A stretch of DNA of 64,000 nucleotides from Glycomyces sp. TRM65418 (GCF_019710475.1 NZ_JAJFAX010000006.1:124001-188000); one strand, 5' to 3'. Shown: positions 36,993-50,518, numbered from the stretch's first letter. Made by a program: numbers and translations. Notes: generated from the sequence alone by a model not told the origin.

Positions 36993-38549
36993 ATGAGCCT
37001 GGTCGCCATCGTCGGGCCTCCCGGCTCCGGGAAGACCACCATCGGCCGCGCGCTGGCCGCGGCGCTCGACGCGCCGTTCCGGGACACCGATGCGGACATC
37101 GCCGAGGCGGCGGGCAAGCCCATCCCCGACATCTTCGTGGACGAAGGCGAGGCGCACTTCCGCGCCCTCGAACGCGAAGCGGTCCGCCGGGCCGTGGCCG
37201 AGCACGACGGCGTCCTCGCCCTCGGCGGCGGCGCGGTCCTCGCCGAGTCCACCCGCAAGCTCCTCGCCGGCGTCACCGTCGTCCACCTGCGCGTCGACCT
37301 CGGCGAAGCGGTCAAGCGCACCGAGATGGACAAGGGCCGCCCGCTCCTCCAGGTCAACCCGCGCGCGACCCTCCGCCGCCTCATGGACGAGCGCCTGCCG
37401 CTGTACCGCGAAGTCGCCGACATCGAGATCGACACCACCGGAAGGGACGTGTCCGAAGTGACCGATGCGATCACCGCCCGACTCGCCGTCGCCACCGTCA
37501 CGGTGAACGACGCCGAGGCCCCCTACCCGGTCCTCATCGGACGCGGCACCACCGCGCGACTGCCCGAGTTCCTCGGCAAGGCCGCCCGCGTCGCCGTCCT
37601 CCACACCGCCAACACCGCGGCACTCGCCGAACGCGTCGGCGCGCTCATGCCCGACGGGGTCGAGGCGACCCTCATGGAACTGCCCGACGCCGAGGACGGC
37701 AAGACCGTCGCCGTCGCCGAGCAGTGCTGGGAGGCGCTCGGCGCCGAAGGCTTCACCCGCACCGACCTCGTGGTCGGCGTCGGCGGCGGCGCGGTCACCG
37801 ACCTCGCCGGGTTCGTCGCCGCCTGCTGGCTGCGCGGCGTCGCGGTCGTCCACGTCCCGACCTCGCTCCTCGGCGCGGTCGACGCGGCCGTCGGCGGCAA
37901 GACCGGCGTGAACACCGCCGCCGGGAAGAACCTCGTCGGCGCGTTCCACCCGCCGCGCGCGGTCCTCGTCGACCTCGACCACTTCGCCACCTTGCCCGAG
38001 CGCGACCTCGCCGCCGGACTCGCCGAAGTCGTGAAGGCCGGGTTCATCGCCGACCCGGTCATCCTCGACCTGGTGGAGGCCGACCCCGCCGCCGCGCTCG
38101 ACGCCTCCGGTCCGGTCGTCGCCGAACTCGTCGAGCGCGCCATCGCCGTCAAGGCCGAAGTCGTCGGCTCCGACCTCAAAGAAGGCGGCCTGCGCGCCAT
38201 CCTCAACTACGGGCACACCTTCGCCCACGCGGTCGAGAAGCTGGAGCACTACCGCTGGCGGCACGGCGACGCCGTCGCCGTCGGCATGGTCTACGCCGCC
38301 CACCTCGGGGCCATCACCGGCCGCGTCGACCTCGTGGAGCGCACGAAATCGGTGCTCGCCTCGCTCGGCCTGCCGATCACCTACGAGGCCGGGCGCTGGG
38401 ACGACATCCTCAAGGTCATGAAGATCGACAAGAAGAACGTCGGCGCGACCCAGCGGTTCGTGCTCCTCGACGCCCTCGCGCGGCCGGTGGTCGTCGACGA
38501 CGTGACCGCCGAGCAGCAGCGCGAGGCCTATGAGAGGCTGACCGCATGA
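36993..38549 (+). CDS. aroKB: Bifunctional shikimate kinase / 3-dehydroquinate synthase (AroK-AroB fusion)
   Basis: 518 residues in one uninterrupted frame. Residues 1-165 are shikimate kinase (P-loop GPPGSGKTT 8-16, DTDADIAE with the shikimate-binding Asp, GGGAV at 78-82). Residues about 167-518 are dehydroquinate synthase (NAD motif [12 protein letters not shown] 262-273; zinc ligands E345, H408 in NYGHTFAH and H424 in RHGDA). The two enzymes are usually separate neighbouring genes. ATG 36993 has GGAG 9 nt upstream. Its stop overlaps aroQ by ATGA. Confidence 0.94.
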   Translation: MSLVAIVGPPGSGKTTIGRALAAALDAPFRDTDADIAEAAGKPIPDIFVDEGEAHFRALEREAVRRAVAEHDGVLALGGGAVLAESTRKLLAGVTVVHLRVDLGEAVKRTEMDKGRPLLQVNPRATLRRLMDERLPLYREVADIEIDTTGRDVSEVTDAITARLAVATVTVNDAEAPYPVLIGRGTTARLPEFLGKAARVAVLHTANTAALAERVGALMPDGVEATLMELPDAEDGKTVAVAEQCWEALGAEGFTRTDLVVGVGGGAVTDLAGFVAACWLRGVAVVHVPTSLLGAVDAAVGGKTGVNTAAGKNLVGAFHPPRAVLVDLDHFATLPERDLAAGLAEVVKAGFIADPVILDLVEADPAAALDASGPVVAELVERAIAVKAEVVGSDLKEGGLRAILNYGHTFAHAVEKLEHYRWRHGDAVAVGMVYAAHLGAITGRVDLVERTKSVLASLGLPITYEAGRWDDILKVMKIDKKNVGATQRFVLLDALARPVVVDDVTAEQQREAYERLTA

Positions 38550-38971
38550 AGACCCTGGTCTTGAACGGCCCCAACCTCAACCGGCTCGGCAAGCGGGAAC
38601 CCGAGATCTACGGCTCCCAGACGCTCGCCGACCTGGCCGAGCTGTGCGCCGCCACCGGCAAGGACCTGGGCCTGGACGTCGACTTCCGCCAGACGAACCA
38701 TGAGGGCGAGCTGCTGGAGTGGCTGCACGAGGCCGCCGACAACGGCCACCCCGTGGTCCTGAACGCGGCCGCCTGGACCCACACGTCCGTGGCGGTCGGC
38801 GACGCGTGCGCGCAGCTGACCGCGCCGCTCATCGAGGTCCATCTCTCCAACGTCCACAAGCGCGAGCCGTTCCGGCACCACTCGTACGTGTCGGCCCACG
38901 CCACCGGCGTGATCGTCGGCCTCGGCTTCCAGGGGTACGTCGCCGCCCTCGATGCGATCGCGGCCGGCTGA
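38546..38971 (+). CDS. aroQ: Type II 3-dehydroquinate dehydratase
   Basis: 141 residues. Signatures: [18 protein letters not shown] at 6-23 with catalytic Tyr22, [25 protein letters not shown] and [16 protein letters not shown] with the catalytic His region. It dehydrates 3-dehydroquinate in the shikimate pathway. ATGA overlap with aroKB shows translational coupling. Confidence 0.95.
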   Translation: MKTLVLNGPNLNRLGKREPEIYGSQTLADLAELCAATGKDLGLDVDFRQTNHEGELLEWLHEAADNGHPVVLNAAAWTHTSVAVGDACAQLTAPLIEVHLSNVHKREPFRHHSYVSAHATGVIVGLGFQGYVAALDAIAAG

Positions 38972-39004
38972 GCTCCGGCCCGCGCCGGACGTGTCAGGCG
39001 GGAT

Positions 39005-39112
39005 CCAGGCCGACGGCGTGGCCCCGGCGAGCACGTCCTCGACCGGCATCCCCTGCTCGGCGAGCATCGCCATCTCGCGGTACACGCCCGCGCCCGTGAC
39101 GATCCCGGAACA
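39005..39112 (-). pseudogene. Remnant of an amidohydrolase-family gene
   Basis: In the 278-bp gap between aroQ and efp the minus strand encodes TGAGVYREMAMLAEQGMPVE and then DVLAGATPSAW, resembling the C-terminal 'GTDTG...REME.LveaGmtp.eaL.aAT' region of imidazolonepropionase-like amidohydrolases. Only about 36 residues are recognisable and the flanks do not continue the family. Confidence 0.4.
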
Positions 39113-39197
39113 CGGGTCGCGGACCGATTCGGCCGAGGGGGCTGCGCCGCTGGACACAGCCGGTGCGGCCGGGCCCGAGGGCGTCCCGTTCGCCGGT

Positions 39198-39203
39198 TAG
39201 CAT
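39198..39203 (+). promoter_or_regulatory. -10 box of the efp-nusB promoter
   Basis: TAGCAT lies 46 nt before the efp GTG; no good -35 hexamer is seen. Confidence 0.4.
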
Positions 39204-39249
39204 TGACGGTCGGTCAAGACAGAACCTCTACCGAAAGAGACGAACGCCC

Positions 39250-39807
39250 GTGGCAACCACGAACGACCTCAAGAACGGCATGGTGCTCAACCTGGAGGGC
39301 CAGCTCTGGCAGGTGCAGGAGTTCCAGCACGTCAAGCCCGGCAAGGGCCCCGCGTTCGTGCGCACCACCCTCAAGCAGATCCCCTCGGGCAAGATCGTCG
39401 ACAAGACCTTCAACGCCGGCACCAAGGTCGAGACCGCGAACGTCGACCGCCGCAACATGCAGTACCTCTACAAGGAGGGCGAGGACTTCGTGTTCATGGA
39501 CATGGAGTCCTACGACCAGTTCCCGCTCACCCCGGCCCTGGTCGGCGACGCCGCCAAGTTCATGCTCGAGAACTCCGAGGTCACCGTCGCGATGCACGAC
39601 GGCAAGGCGCTCTACGTCGAGCTCCCCGCCTCGGTCGAGCTGACCATCACCTACACCGAGCCGGGCCTCCAGGGCGACCGCTCCTCCGGCGGCACCAAGC
39701 CCGCCACCGTCGAGACCGGCGCGCAGGTCCTCGTGCCGCTGTTCATCGACAACGGCGAGAAGATCAAGGTCGACACCCGCGACGGCAAGTACCTCTCCCG
39801 GGCATAG
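39250..39807 (+). CDS. efp: Translation elongation factor P
   Basis: 185 residues from GTG (purine run AAAGAGA upstream). KOW-like domain I carries the loop [10 protein letters not shown] with Lys32 at its tip; domains II and III follow, ending [16 protein letters not shown] relieves ribosome stalling at polyproline. Two nucleotides separate it from nusB, so the two form an operon. Confidence 0.96.
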   Translation: MATTNDLKNGMVLNLEGQLWQVQEFQHVKPGKGPAFVRTTLKQIPSGKIVDKTFNAGTKVETANVDRRNMQYLYKEGEDFVFMDMESYDQFPLTPALVGDAAKFMLENSEVTVAMHDGKALYVELPASVELTITYTEPGLQGDRSSGGTKPATVETGAQVLVPLFIDNGEKIKVDTRDGKYLSRA

Positions 39808-39809
39808 GC

Positions 39810-40250
39810 GTGGGGAACCAGCAGCAACGACCTGACCGCCTCACCGCCCGCACCAAGTGGCGGATGCGCGCCGTCGAGATCCTGTACGAAGCCGAGAGCC
39901 GCGACATCGAGCCCTCGAAGGTCCTCGCCGAGCGCGCCGACCGGGCCTTCAAGGACCCCGAGGCCCCGCGTCTGCCCGCCTACTCGGAGCAGCTCGTGCG
40001 CGGCGTCGCACAGAAGCTGGACGAGCTCGACGCCGTCCTCGGCAAGGCCTCCTCGGGCTGGTCGGTCGAGCGGATGCCCGCCGTCGACCGGAACGTCCTG
40101 CGCGTGGGGCTCTACGAGATCCGCCACGTCGCCGACGTCGACACGCCCGTCGCCATCAAGGAGGCCATGCGCGTGGCCGAGCAGATCGGCTCCTCCGACG
40201 ACACGTCGTTCATCAACGCCGTCCTCGACACCGCCGCCAAGGCCGAGTAG
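39810..40250 (+). CDS. nusB: NusB, transcription antitermination factor
   Basis: 146 residues from GTG, 2 nt after the efp stop. All-helical NusB pattern: RMRAVEILYEAE near the N-terminus, RMPAVDRNVLRVGLYEI and PVAIKEAMRVAEQIGSSDD, then the FINAVLDTAA ending. NusB with NusE binds boxA RNA in rRNA antitermination. A terminator at 40260-40290 follows, facing the convergent bldD. Confidence 0.94.
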   Translation: MGNQQQRPDRLTARTKWRMRAVEILYEAESRDIEPSKVLAERADRAFKDPEAPRLPAYSEQLVRGVAQKLDELDAVLGKASSGWSVERMPAVDRNVLRVGLYEIRHVADVDTPVAIKEAMRVAEQIGSSDDTSFINAVLDTAAKAE

Positions 40251-40259
40251 ACACGCGAA

Positions 40260-40290
40260 AGCCGGGTCTCCTGTTCCAGGAGGCCCGGCT
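40260..40290. terminator. Bidirectional terminator between nusB and bldD
   Basis: AGCCGGGTCTCCTG pairs with CAGGAGGCCCGGCT (14 bp including one G-T pair, loop TTC) in the 62-bp gap between the convergent genes. Confidence 0.85.
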
Positions 40291-40312
40291 GCTGCCGTCG
40301 GCTCCGGTCGCC

Positions 40313-40813
40313 CTATTCGGCTTCCGAGGCGAAGAACGCCTGCAGGTCGTGCACGAGGACGCCGAAGTCCTCGAGCTTCTCGATCAGGCCCGAGGGCGTG
40401 GTCGAGTACACGACGGCCAGGGTGTAGAGGTCGTCGGCGCGGATCGAGAGGATGCGGCCGTTGTAGTCACCGCGGCGCTGCTGGATCGAGCGGGCCAGCT
40501 TGGCCACGTGCTCCAGCTCGGGGTCGGGGTGGTCGTAGAGCGCCTCGAGGTTGAGGACGATCTTCTCCGCCTGCTCGACCGGGAGCGGCACGCCCTCGGG
40601 AAGCAGCTCGGAGACGGGGATCCGGTAGAAGTCGGCCAACTCGGCGAGGCGGCTGACGGTGATCGACCGGTCGCCCCGCTCGTAGGAACCGATGACGACG
40701 GCCTTCCACTTGCCGCCGGACTTGTCCTCGACGCCTTGCAGCGACAGCCCCTGCTGCATGCGGATGTCACGCAGCCGGTTGCCGAGCGCCTTGGCGTAGT
40801 CAGATGTCGCCAT
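40313..40813 (-). CDS. bldD: BldD, c-di-GMP-dependent developmental regulator
   Basis: 166 residues. The XRE-type helix-turn-helix covers about 9-68 (NRLRDIRMQQGLSLQGVEDK...WKAVVIGSYERGDRS). The C-terminal domain keeps the complete c-di-GMP motif RGD at 114-116 and RADD at 125-128, as in streptomycete BldD. BldD represses sporulation genes when bound to tetrameric c-di-GMP, so this organism probably has a c-di-GMP-timed developmental cycle. ATG 40813 follows GGAG. It is convergent with nusB and divergent from the pyr operon. Confidence 0.95.
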   Translation of the reverse strand: MATSDYAKALGNRLRDIRMQQGLSLQGVEDKSGGKWKAVVIGSYERGDRSITVSRLAELADFYRIPVSELLPEGVPLPVEQAEKIVLNLEALYDHPDPELEHVAKLARSIQQRRGDYNGRILSIRADDLYTLAVVYSTTPSGLIEKLEDFGVLVHDLQAFFASEAE

Positions 40814-40847
40814 GCTGGGATCAACTCCAATTTTCGGTACGAGAGGA

Positions 40848-40853
40848 ATCCTA
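40848..40853 (-). promoter_or_regulatory. -10 box of the bldD promoter
   Basis: Minus-strand TAGGAT lies 34 nt before the bldD ATG. A second AT-rich candidate (TATAAG) lies further upstream near 40947. Confidence 0.45.
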
Positions 40854-40997
40854 TTGTTGACTACGGTCGGTGACCATCGGCCGTTGGGGTGCCCCCAAAC
40901 AGTGTTCTTCGTCGCGTGAGACCCTCGCAACCGCCAGGCAAACCTTATAAAACCCGACATTCATGCTGCTACCGGCCCTGCCTTTTTGGGATCCGCC

Positions 40998-41026
40998 TTT
41001 ACGCTCCGTCACCGGCGGCGTAGCAT
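40998..41026 (+). promoter_or_regulatory. Promoter of the pyr operon
   Basis: TTTACG (-35, 40998-41003), a 17-nt spacer and TAGCAT (-10, 41021-41026) precede pyrR, giving a leader of about 50 nt. Confidence 0.65.
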
Positions 41027-41055
41027 GGCCCGCGACGAAACCGTTCTTTAACAGA

Positions 41056-41071
41056 CCGTCCAGTGAGGCGG
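41056..41071 (+). promoter_or_regulatory. PyrR-binding RNA hairpin over the pyrR ribosome site
   Basis: CCG-TCCAGTGAGG-CGG forms a small stem-loop whose loop matches the conserved PyrR-binding sequence (UCCNGNGAGG). It sits 2 nt upstream of AGAAGGAGG, so UMP-loaded PyrR would block translation initiation, as proposed for mycobacterial pyr operons. Confidence 0.7.
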
Positions 41072-41085
41072 AGAAGGAGGTTCGC

Positions 41086-41667
41086 GTGGTTTCCCCTGCC
41101 CTCAGGCAGCCTGAGGAAGACCCGTCGGGCAGCAAGCAGATCCTCTCGGCCGAGGACATCGGCCGGATCCTCGACCGCATCGCCCACCAGATCCTCGAGA
41201 AGACCAAGGGCGCCCCCGACACCATGCTCCTGGGCATCCCCACCCGCGGCGTCGCGCTGGCCGGACGGCTCGCCGACCGGATCCGCCGCTTCGCCGACGT
41301 CGACGTCCCCGCCGGGACCCTCGACATCACCCTCTACCGCGACGACCTGCGCCGCAACGCGCTCCGGGCCCTCGGCCCGACCGACCTGCCGCCCGGCGGC
41401 GTCGACGACCAGCGCGTCATCCTCGTCGACGACGTCCTCTACTCCGGACGGACCGTCCGCGCCGCCCTCAACGCCCTCTACGACCTGGGCCGGCCCGCCA
41501 GCGTCCAGCTCGCGATCCTGGTCGACCGCGGCCACCGCGAGCTGCCCATCCGCGCCGACTACGTCGGCAAGAACATCCCCACCGCCCGCGACGAGAACGT
41601 CGCCGTGCGCCTCCACGAGTACGACGGCCTCGACGCCGTCGTCCTCACCGGAGGGCGGGACCGATGA
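41086..41667 (+). CDS. pyrR: PyrR, pyrimidine regulator / uracil phosphoribosyltransferase
   Basis: 193 residues from GTG, 5 nt after AAGGAGG. The PRPP-binding loop [13 protein letters not shown] is at 111-123; [14 protein letters not shown] and [12 protein letters not shown] are family-typical. PyrR binds the pyr mRNA leader in response to UMP. It is the first gene of pyrR-pyrB-pyrC-carA-carB-pyrD-pyrF, and its stop overlaps pyrB by ATGA. Confidence 0.95.
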   Translation: MVSPALRQPEEDPSGSKQILSAEDIGRILDRIAHQILEKTKGAPDTMLLGIPTRGVALAGRLADRIRRFADVDVPAGTLDITLYRDDLRRNALRALGPTDLPPGGVDDQRVILVDDVLYSGRTVRAALNALYDLGRPASVQLAILVDRGHRELPIRADYVGKNIPTARDENVAVRLHEYDGLDAVVLTGGRDR

Positions 41668-42584
41668 AGCACCTGCTCACCACCAAAGCGCTCACCCGCG
41701 AGGAAGCCGAGCTCATCCTCGACGTCACCGAGCAGATGGCCGAGGCCGTCACCGGCCGCGAGGTCCCCAAGCTCCCGGCGCTGCGCGGACGCACCGTCGT
41801 GAACCTCTTCTACGAGGACTCCACCCGCACCCGCACCTCCTTCGAGACCGCCGCCAAGCGGCTCTCGGCGGACGTCGTGAACTTCGCGGCCAAGACCTCC
41901 AGCGTCAACAAGGGCGAGAGCCTGCGCGACACCGCGCTCACCCTGCAGGCCATGGGCGCGGACGCGGTGGTCATCCGCCACCCCGCCGCCGGGGCCCCGC
42001 AGCGGCTCACCGAATGGCTCGACGGCGCGGTCCTCAACGCCGGGGACGGCACCCACGCCCACCCGACGCAGGCCCTGCTCGACGCCTACACCATGAAGCG
42101 GCGGCTCGGCGGGATCGAGGGCCGGACCGTCGCCATCGTGGGGGACATCCTCCACTCGCGCGTGGCCCGCTCCAACATCTGGCTGCTCACCAAGCTCGGC
42201 GCGAACGTGCGCCTGGTGGGCCCGCCCACGCTGCTGCCCAAGGACATCGACGGCTGGCCCGTGGAGGTCGCCTACGACCTCGACGCGAGCCTCAAAGGGG
42301 TCGACGCGATCATGATGCTCCGCGTCCAGCGCGAGCGCCAGAACGCCTCGTTCTTCCCGACCGCCAACGAGTACGCCCGCCTCTACGGCCTCGACGAGCG
42401 CCGTCTCGCCCTCCTGCCCGACCACGCCATCGTCATGCATCCCGGCCCGATGAACCGCGGCATGGAGATCGCCGCGGCCGTCGCCGACTCGCCCCGCGCC
42501 ACCATCACCGAGCAGGTGACCAACGGCGTCTGGGTCCGCATGGCCGTCCTCTATCTGCTCCTGACCGCCGGGGAGGCCCGATGA
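41664..42584 (+). CDS. pyrB: Aspartate carbamoyltransferase catalytic chain
   Basis: 306 residues with the carbamoyl-phosphate motif STRTRTS at 53-59, the 80s-loop region ([12 protein letters not shown]), HPAAGAPQ and MLRVQRER. It condenses carbamoyl phosphate and aspartate. ATG overlaps the pyrR stop; its own stop overlaps pyrC. There is no pyrI, as expected in actinobacteria. Confidence 0.96.
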   Translation: MKHLLTTKALTREEAELILDVTEQMAEAVTGREVPKLPALRGRTVVNLFYEDSTRTRTSFETAAKRLSADVVNFAAKTSSVNKGESLRDTALTLQAMGADAVVIRHPAAGAPQRLTEWLDGAVLNAGDGTHAHPTQALLDAYTMKRRLGGIEGRTVAIVGDILHSRVARSNIWLLTKLGANVRLVGPPTLLPKDIDGWPVEVAYDLDASLKGVDAIMMLRVQRERQNASFFPTANEYARLYGLDERRLALLPDHAIVMHPGPMNRGMEIAAAVADSPRATITEQVTNGVWVRMAVLYLLLTAGEAR

Positions 42585-43882
42585 ATCCCGTCAAACTCAT
42601 CAAGAGCGCGAATCTGATCGGCCGGGGACGCCAGGACGTCCTCGTCCGCGACGGCCGCGTCGCCGAGATCGGGTCGCTGCGCGACGCCGGCGCCGAAGTC
42701 GTCGACGCCGACGGCCTCGTGCTCCTGCCCGGCCTGGTCGACCTCCACACCCACCTGCGCGAACCCGGCCGCGAGGACGCCGAGACCGTCCTGACCGGCA
42801 CCCGCGCCGCCGCCAAGGGCGGCTATACCGCGGTGTGCGCCATGGCGAACTCCTATCCGGTGGCCGACACCGCCGGCGTCGTCGAGCAGGTCGCCGCGCT
42901 CGGCCGCGCCGCCGGCTACGCCGACGTCCAGCCCATCGGCGCCGTCTCCATCGGCCTGGAAGGCAGGCAGCTCGCCGAGATCGGCGCGATGGCCCAGTCC
43001 GCCGCCGCGGTGCGCATGTTCTCCGACGACGGCCACTGCGTCCACGACCCGGTGCTCATGCGCCGCGCCCTCGAATACGTGAAGACCTTCGGCGGGATCA
43101 TCGCCCAGCACGCCGAGGAACCGCGCCTCACCGAGGGCGCGCAGATGAATGAAGGCGCCGTCTCGGCCGAACTCGGCCTGCCCGGCTGGCCCTCGGTCGC
43201 CGAGGAGGCCATCATCGCCCGCGACGTGCTCCTCGCCGAGTACACCGGCGCGCGCGTCCACTTCTGCCACGTCTCCACCGCCCGGTCGGTCGCGATCATC
43301 CGCGAGGCCAAGGCCCGCGGCGTCCAGATCACCGCCGAGGTCTGCCCGCACCACCTGCTGCTGACCGACGAGGCCGCCCGCAGCTACGACCCGGTCTACA
43401 AGGTGAACCCGCCGCTGCGGCAGGAGTCCGACGTGGCCGTGCTGCGCGCCGCGCTGGCCGAGGGCGTCATCGACGCCGTCGCCACCGACCACGCCCCGCA
43501 CGCCCCGCAGGACAAGGAATGCGAGTGGGCCGCCGCGCGGCCCGGCATGCTCGGCCTGGAGACCGCCCTGTCCATCAGCGTCGCCGCCCTCGGCGGCCCG
43601 GACGACGTGGACTGGGACCTCCTCGCCGAGCGGACCTCCCGCACCCCCGCCCGGATCGCCGGGCTCGAAGCCCACGGCCGCGACCCCGAACCCGGGGTCG
43701 AGGCCAACTTCACCCTCGTCGACCCCTCGGCGACGTGGACCGTGGTCCCCGAAGGCCTCGCGTCCCTGTCGCGCAACACCCCCTATGCCGGGATGGAACT
43801 CCCGGTCACCGTGGAAGCGACGTTCCTTCGCGGACGCGCCACGGTGCTGAACGGCAAGATCGCAGAGGAGACGACCGAATGA
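42581..43882 (+). CDS. pyrC: Dihydroorotase
   Basis: 433 residues, class I dihydroorotase. Metal motif HTH at 56-58 in [10 protein letters not shown]; further ligands in HAEEPRL, HFCHVST and the catalytic Asp in ATDHAPHAP. It closes carbamoyl aspartate to dihydroorotate. ATGA overlaps at both ends couple it to pyrB and carA. Confidence 0.95.
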   Translation: MNPVKLIKSANLIGRGRQDVLVRDGRVAEIGSLRDAGAEVVDADGLVLLPGLVDLHTHLREPGREDAETVLTGTRAAAKGGYTAVCAMANSYPVADTAGVVEQVAALGRAAGYADVQPIGAVSIGLEGRQLAEIGAMAQSAAAVRMFSDDGHCVHDPVLMRRALEYVKTFGGIIAQHAEEPRLTEGAQMNEGAVSAELGLPGWPSVAEEAIIARDVLLAEYTGARVHFCHVSTARSVAIIREAKARGVQITAEVCPHHLLLTDEAARSYDPVYKVNPPLRQESDVAVLRAALAEGVIDAVATDHAPHAPQDKECEWAAARPGMLGLETALSISVAALGGPDDVDWDLLAERTSRTPARIAGLEAHGRDPEPGVEANFTLVDPSATWTVVPEGLASLSRNTPYAGMELPVTVEATFLRGRATVLNGKIAEETTE

Positions 43883-45019
43883 CCAGCAGAGCACCAGCGA
43901 TCCTCGTCCTGGAGGACGGCCGCGCCTTCCACGGCGAAGCCTTCGGCTCGGTCGGCGAGACCTTCGGCGAGGCCGTCTTCAACACCGGCATGACCGGCTA
44001 CCAGGAGACCCTCACCGACCCGTCCTACTACGGGCAGGTCGTCGTCCAGACCGCCCCGCAGATCGGCAACACCGGCTGGAACGACGAGGACGACGAGTCC
44101 CGCCGCATCTGGGTCGCCGGGTACGTCGTCCGCGACCCCGCCCGCATGGCCTCCAACTGGCGCTCCGAGCGCGGCCTGGAGGACGAGCTGGCCGCCCAGG
44201 GGATCGTCGGCATCAGCGGCGTCGACACCCGCGCCCTCACCCGCCACCTGCGGTCCGCCGGGGCCATGCGCGTCGGCATCTCCTCGCGCGACACCGACGT
44301 GGACGCGCTCCTGGCGAAGGTCCGCAACGCCCCGCACATGGCCGGCGCCAACCACGTCGGCGCCGTCACCGCCTCCGAGCCCTACACCTACGCGGCGAAG
44401 GACCCGAAGTTCCACATCGCCGCCCTCGACCTGGGCATCAAGCGGAACACGCCGCGCCGCCTCGCCGAGCGCGGCATCACCACCACCGTGTACCCGGCCT
44501 ACGCGACGGTCGAACAGCTGCTCTCGGACGGCCCCGACGCGGTGTTCCTCTCCAACGGCCCCGGCGACCCGGCCACCGCCGACCACCAGGTCGAGCTCAC
44601 CCGCGAGCTCCTGCGCCGGCGGGTGCCCGTCTTCGGCATCTGCTTCGGCAACCAGATCCTCGGCCGCGCCCTGGGCCTGGCGACCTACAAGCTCAAGTTC
44701 GGCCACCGCGGCATCAACCAGCCGGTGCTCGACCGCCACACCGACAAGATCGAGATCACCGCCCACAACCATGGGTTCGCTCTGGCCGCTCCGGAGTCCG
44801 GCGAGTACTTCGACACCGACTTCGGCCGCGTCCAGGTCAGCCACGTCTGCCTCAACGACGACGTCGTCGAAGGCCTCACCTGCCTCGACGTCCCCGCCTA
44901 TTCGGTGCAGTACCACCCCGAGGCCGCCGCCGGCCCGCACGACGCCGACTACCTGTTCGACCGCCTCGTCGAGCTGATCGACACCACGCACACGACCGAC
45001 AGCGAAGGGGCCCAGACCC

Positions 45020-45027
<8 letters not shown>
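43879..45027 (+). CDS. carA: Carbamoyl-phosphate synthase small (glutaminase) subunit
   Basis: 382 residues. The N-terminal domain has [17 protein letters not shown]; the class I amidotransferase triad is Cys255 ([10 protein letters not shown]), His346 and Glu348 (YHPEA). It releases ammonia from glutamine for CarB. The gene overlaps pyrC by 4 nt and carB by 8 nt. Confidence 0.96.
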
Positions 45028-48343
<3,316 letters not shown>

Positions 48344-48348
48344 TCCGT

Positions 48349-48395
48349 CGCCGGGTGAGCGATATGGCACCTGTAGCCATGTCGCTCACCCGGCG
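48349..48395 (+). terminator. 20-bp hairpin between carB and pyrD
   Basis: Arms 48349-48368 and 48376-48395 are complementary at 19 of 20 positions with a 7-nt loop (ACCTGTA). There is no T-run. It begins 5 nt after the carB stop and could be a partial terminator, an RNase barrier or an attenuator inside the pyr operon. Confidence 0.6.
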
Positions 48396-48418
48396 CATTG
48401 ACGTATACAGGAATGAGC

Positions 48419-49501
48419 ATGCTGTATCAGAACCTGGCCCGCCCGATCCTGTTCCGGATCGGCCGCGGCGACGCCGAGCGAGCGCACGACACCACCCTGC
48501 GCTGGCTCTCCCGCCTGTCCGAACACCGGCAGGCCCGCAACGCGCTCATCAAGGTCAACCAGGTGAGCGCTCCCGTCACCGTCTGCGGCATCCCGTTCCC
48601 CAACCCCGTCGGCCTCGCCGCCGGGATGGACAAGCACGGCCTCGCCATCGGCGCCTGGCCCGCCCTCGGCTTCGGCTTCGCCGAGATCGGCACCGTCACC
48701 GCCCAGCCCCAGCCCGGCAACCCCAAACCCCGCATGTACCGTCTGCCCCGCTCGCAGGGCATCGTCAACCGCATGGGCTTCAACAACGACGGCGCCCAGG
48801 CCCTGGCCGCGCGCCTCGCCGCCGCCCCGGCCGTGAACTGCCCGCTGGGCATCAGCATCGGCAAGTCCAAGGCCGTGCCGCTCGAAGGCGCGATCGACGA
48901 CTACCTCCAGTCGATGCGGTTCCTCTACCCCTACGCCGACTACTTCGCGATCAACGTCTCCTCGCCCAACACGCCGGGCCTGCGCCAGCTCCAGGACGCC
49001 GGGGCCCTCCGCGCCCTGCTCGAGGCGCTCCGCGCCGAGGGCGCGCGCCTCGCGGCCGGGAGGCCCGCCCGCCCGCTGCTGGTCAAGATCGCACCCGACC
49101 TCACCGAGCCGGCGATGGCCCAGCTCCTGGAGGTCTGCCTGGAGAACGGCGTCTCGGGCGTCATCGCCACGAACACCACCATCGGCCGCGACGGGGTCGA
49201 CCCGAGCGAAGACGCCGTCGCCGCCGAGCCCGGCGGCCTGTCCGGCAGGCCCCTCACGCGGTTCTCGCGCGAGATCGTCCGCTTCGTGCACCGCGAGACG
49301 AACGGCCGCCTGCCGATCATCGGCTCGGGCGGGATCATGACCCCCGACGACGCCCAGGCCATGTTCGACGCCGGCGCGAGCCTGGTCCAGATCTACTCCG
49401 GCCTCATCTACAACGGACCGTCGGTGGTGCGCCGCAGCGTGCGCCGCCACCGGTCCGCCGCCCGCAAGGCCGCGGGCCCGCGAACCCCTCAACACGGCTG
49501 A
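48419..49501 (+). CDS. pyrD: Class 2 (quinone-dependent) dihydroorotate dehydrogenase
   Basis: 360 residues. FMN motif [22 protein letters not shown], catalytic serine in [11 protein letters not shown] and the C-terminal [11 protein letters not shown] plus [10 protein letters not shown]. The N-terminal helix ([13 protein letters not shown]) is the membrane-associating segment of class 2 enzymes. ATG 48419 is 6 nt after AGGA; ATG 48413 is an alternative. It follows carB after a large hairpin. Confidence 0.95.
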   Translation: MLYQNLARPILFRIGRGDAERAHDTTLRWLSRLSEHRQARNALIKVNQVSAPVTVCGIPFPNPVGLAAGMDKHGLAIGAWPALGFGFAEIGTVTAQPQPGNPKPRMYRLPRSQGIVNRMGFNNDGAQALAARLAAAPAVNCPLGISIGKSKAVPLEGAIDDYLQSMRFLYPYADYFAINVSSPNTPGLRQLQDAGALRALLEALRAEGARLAAGRPARPLLVKIAPDLTEPAMAQLLEVCLENGVSGVIATNTTIGRDGVDPSEDAVAAEPGGLSGRPLTRFSREIVRFVHRETNGRLPIIGSGGIMTPDDAQAMFDAGASLVQIYSGLIYNGPSVVRRSVRRHRSAARKAAGPRTPQHG

Positions 49502-49520
49502 CGACTAAGGAAGCGAAGCA

Positions 49521-50438
49521 ATGGCGACCAACAAGGATTTCGGCTCCCGGGCGTACCACCTCTCGCGGGCGCGCGGGCCGCTGTGCGCCGGAATCGACCC
49601 GCACGGGGCCCTGCTCCAGCACTGGGGGCTCGACGACGACCTCGACGGGGCCGAGCGCTTCGCGATGACCATCGTCGAGGCGATCGCGGAGACGTGCGCG
49701 TTCATCAAACCCCAGTCGGCGTTCTACGAGCGTTTCGGATCGGGGGGCGTCGCGCTCCTCGAACGGGTGATCGCGGCGTCCCGCCGCGCCGGCGCGCTCG
49801 TCGTCCTCGACGTCAAGCGCGGCGACATCGGCTCGACGATGCACGCCTACGCCCAGGCCTACCTCGACCCGGCCTCGCCGCTGGCGGTCGACGCGATCAC
49901 CGTCAGCCCGTTCCTCGGCACCGGCTCGCTCCAGCCCGCGTTCGACCTCGCCTCCGCCCACGGCAAGGGCCTGTTCGTGCTGGCGCGCACCTCCAACCCC
50001 GAGGGCAAGCAGATCCAGATGGCCAAGCGCCGCGACGGCAAGTCCGTCGCCCAGGGGATCATCGACGAGGTGAACGAGCAGAACGGCGACGCGGAGCCGA
50101 TGGGCCCGTTCGGCATCGTCATGGGCGCCACGATCGGGGCCTGCGCCTCCGAGGGGGAGGCCCGCCTGCGTGAGTCGACTTACGGAATCACGCACACCAC
50201 CGTGCGCCAACGTGACACCGCTCACGACTTGTCCCAGTTCAACGGCCCCATCCTGGTCCCGGGCATGGGCGCCCAAGGTGGACGGCCGAGTGACCTGCCG
50301 CGCGTCCTCGGCCCGGCTACAAACTTCGCAATTCCGTCCTATTCCCGACAAATCGCACAGCCGGGGCCCTCCGCCGCGAGCATTCGCACCGCCGTCGAGG
50401 CGCTGCAGTCCGAATGCCGCGCCGCGATGGGGGAGTGA
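49521..50438 (+). CDS. pyrF: Orotidine-5'-phosphate decarboxylase (type 2)
   Basis: 305 residues. The catalytic tetrad motif DVKRGDIGST is at 97-106 with Lys99; LCAGIDPHGALLQHWG at the N-terminus marks the type 2 family. It makes UMP, the final step of the pathway encoded here. ATG 49521 has AAGGAAG upstream, 19 nt after pyrD. The C-terminal part (about 220-290) departs somewhat from the usual wording but remains in frame and alignable. Confidence 0.94.
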   Translation: MATNKDFGSRAYHLSRARGPLCAGIDPHGALLQHWGLDDDLDGAERFAMTIVEAIAETCAFIKPQSAFYERFGSGGVALLERVIAASRRAGALVVLDVKRGDIGSTMHAYAQAYLDPASPLAVDAITVSPFLGTGSLQPAFDLASAHGKGLFVLARTSNPEGKQIQMAKRRDGKSVAQGIIDEVNEQNGDAEPMGPFGIVMGATIGACASEGEARLRESTYGITHTTVRQRDTAHDLSQFNGPILVPGMGAQGGRPSDLPRVLGPATNFAIPSYSRQIAQPGPSAASIRTAVEALQSECRAAMGE

Positions 50439-50518
50439 AAGCCGCCGAATCGGGCCCCCGAAATTGCCCCACCCCCGGTCGCAGGCGTGTCGGACGCTGG
50501 GGTTACCGTTCCCGAGCT

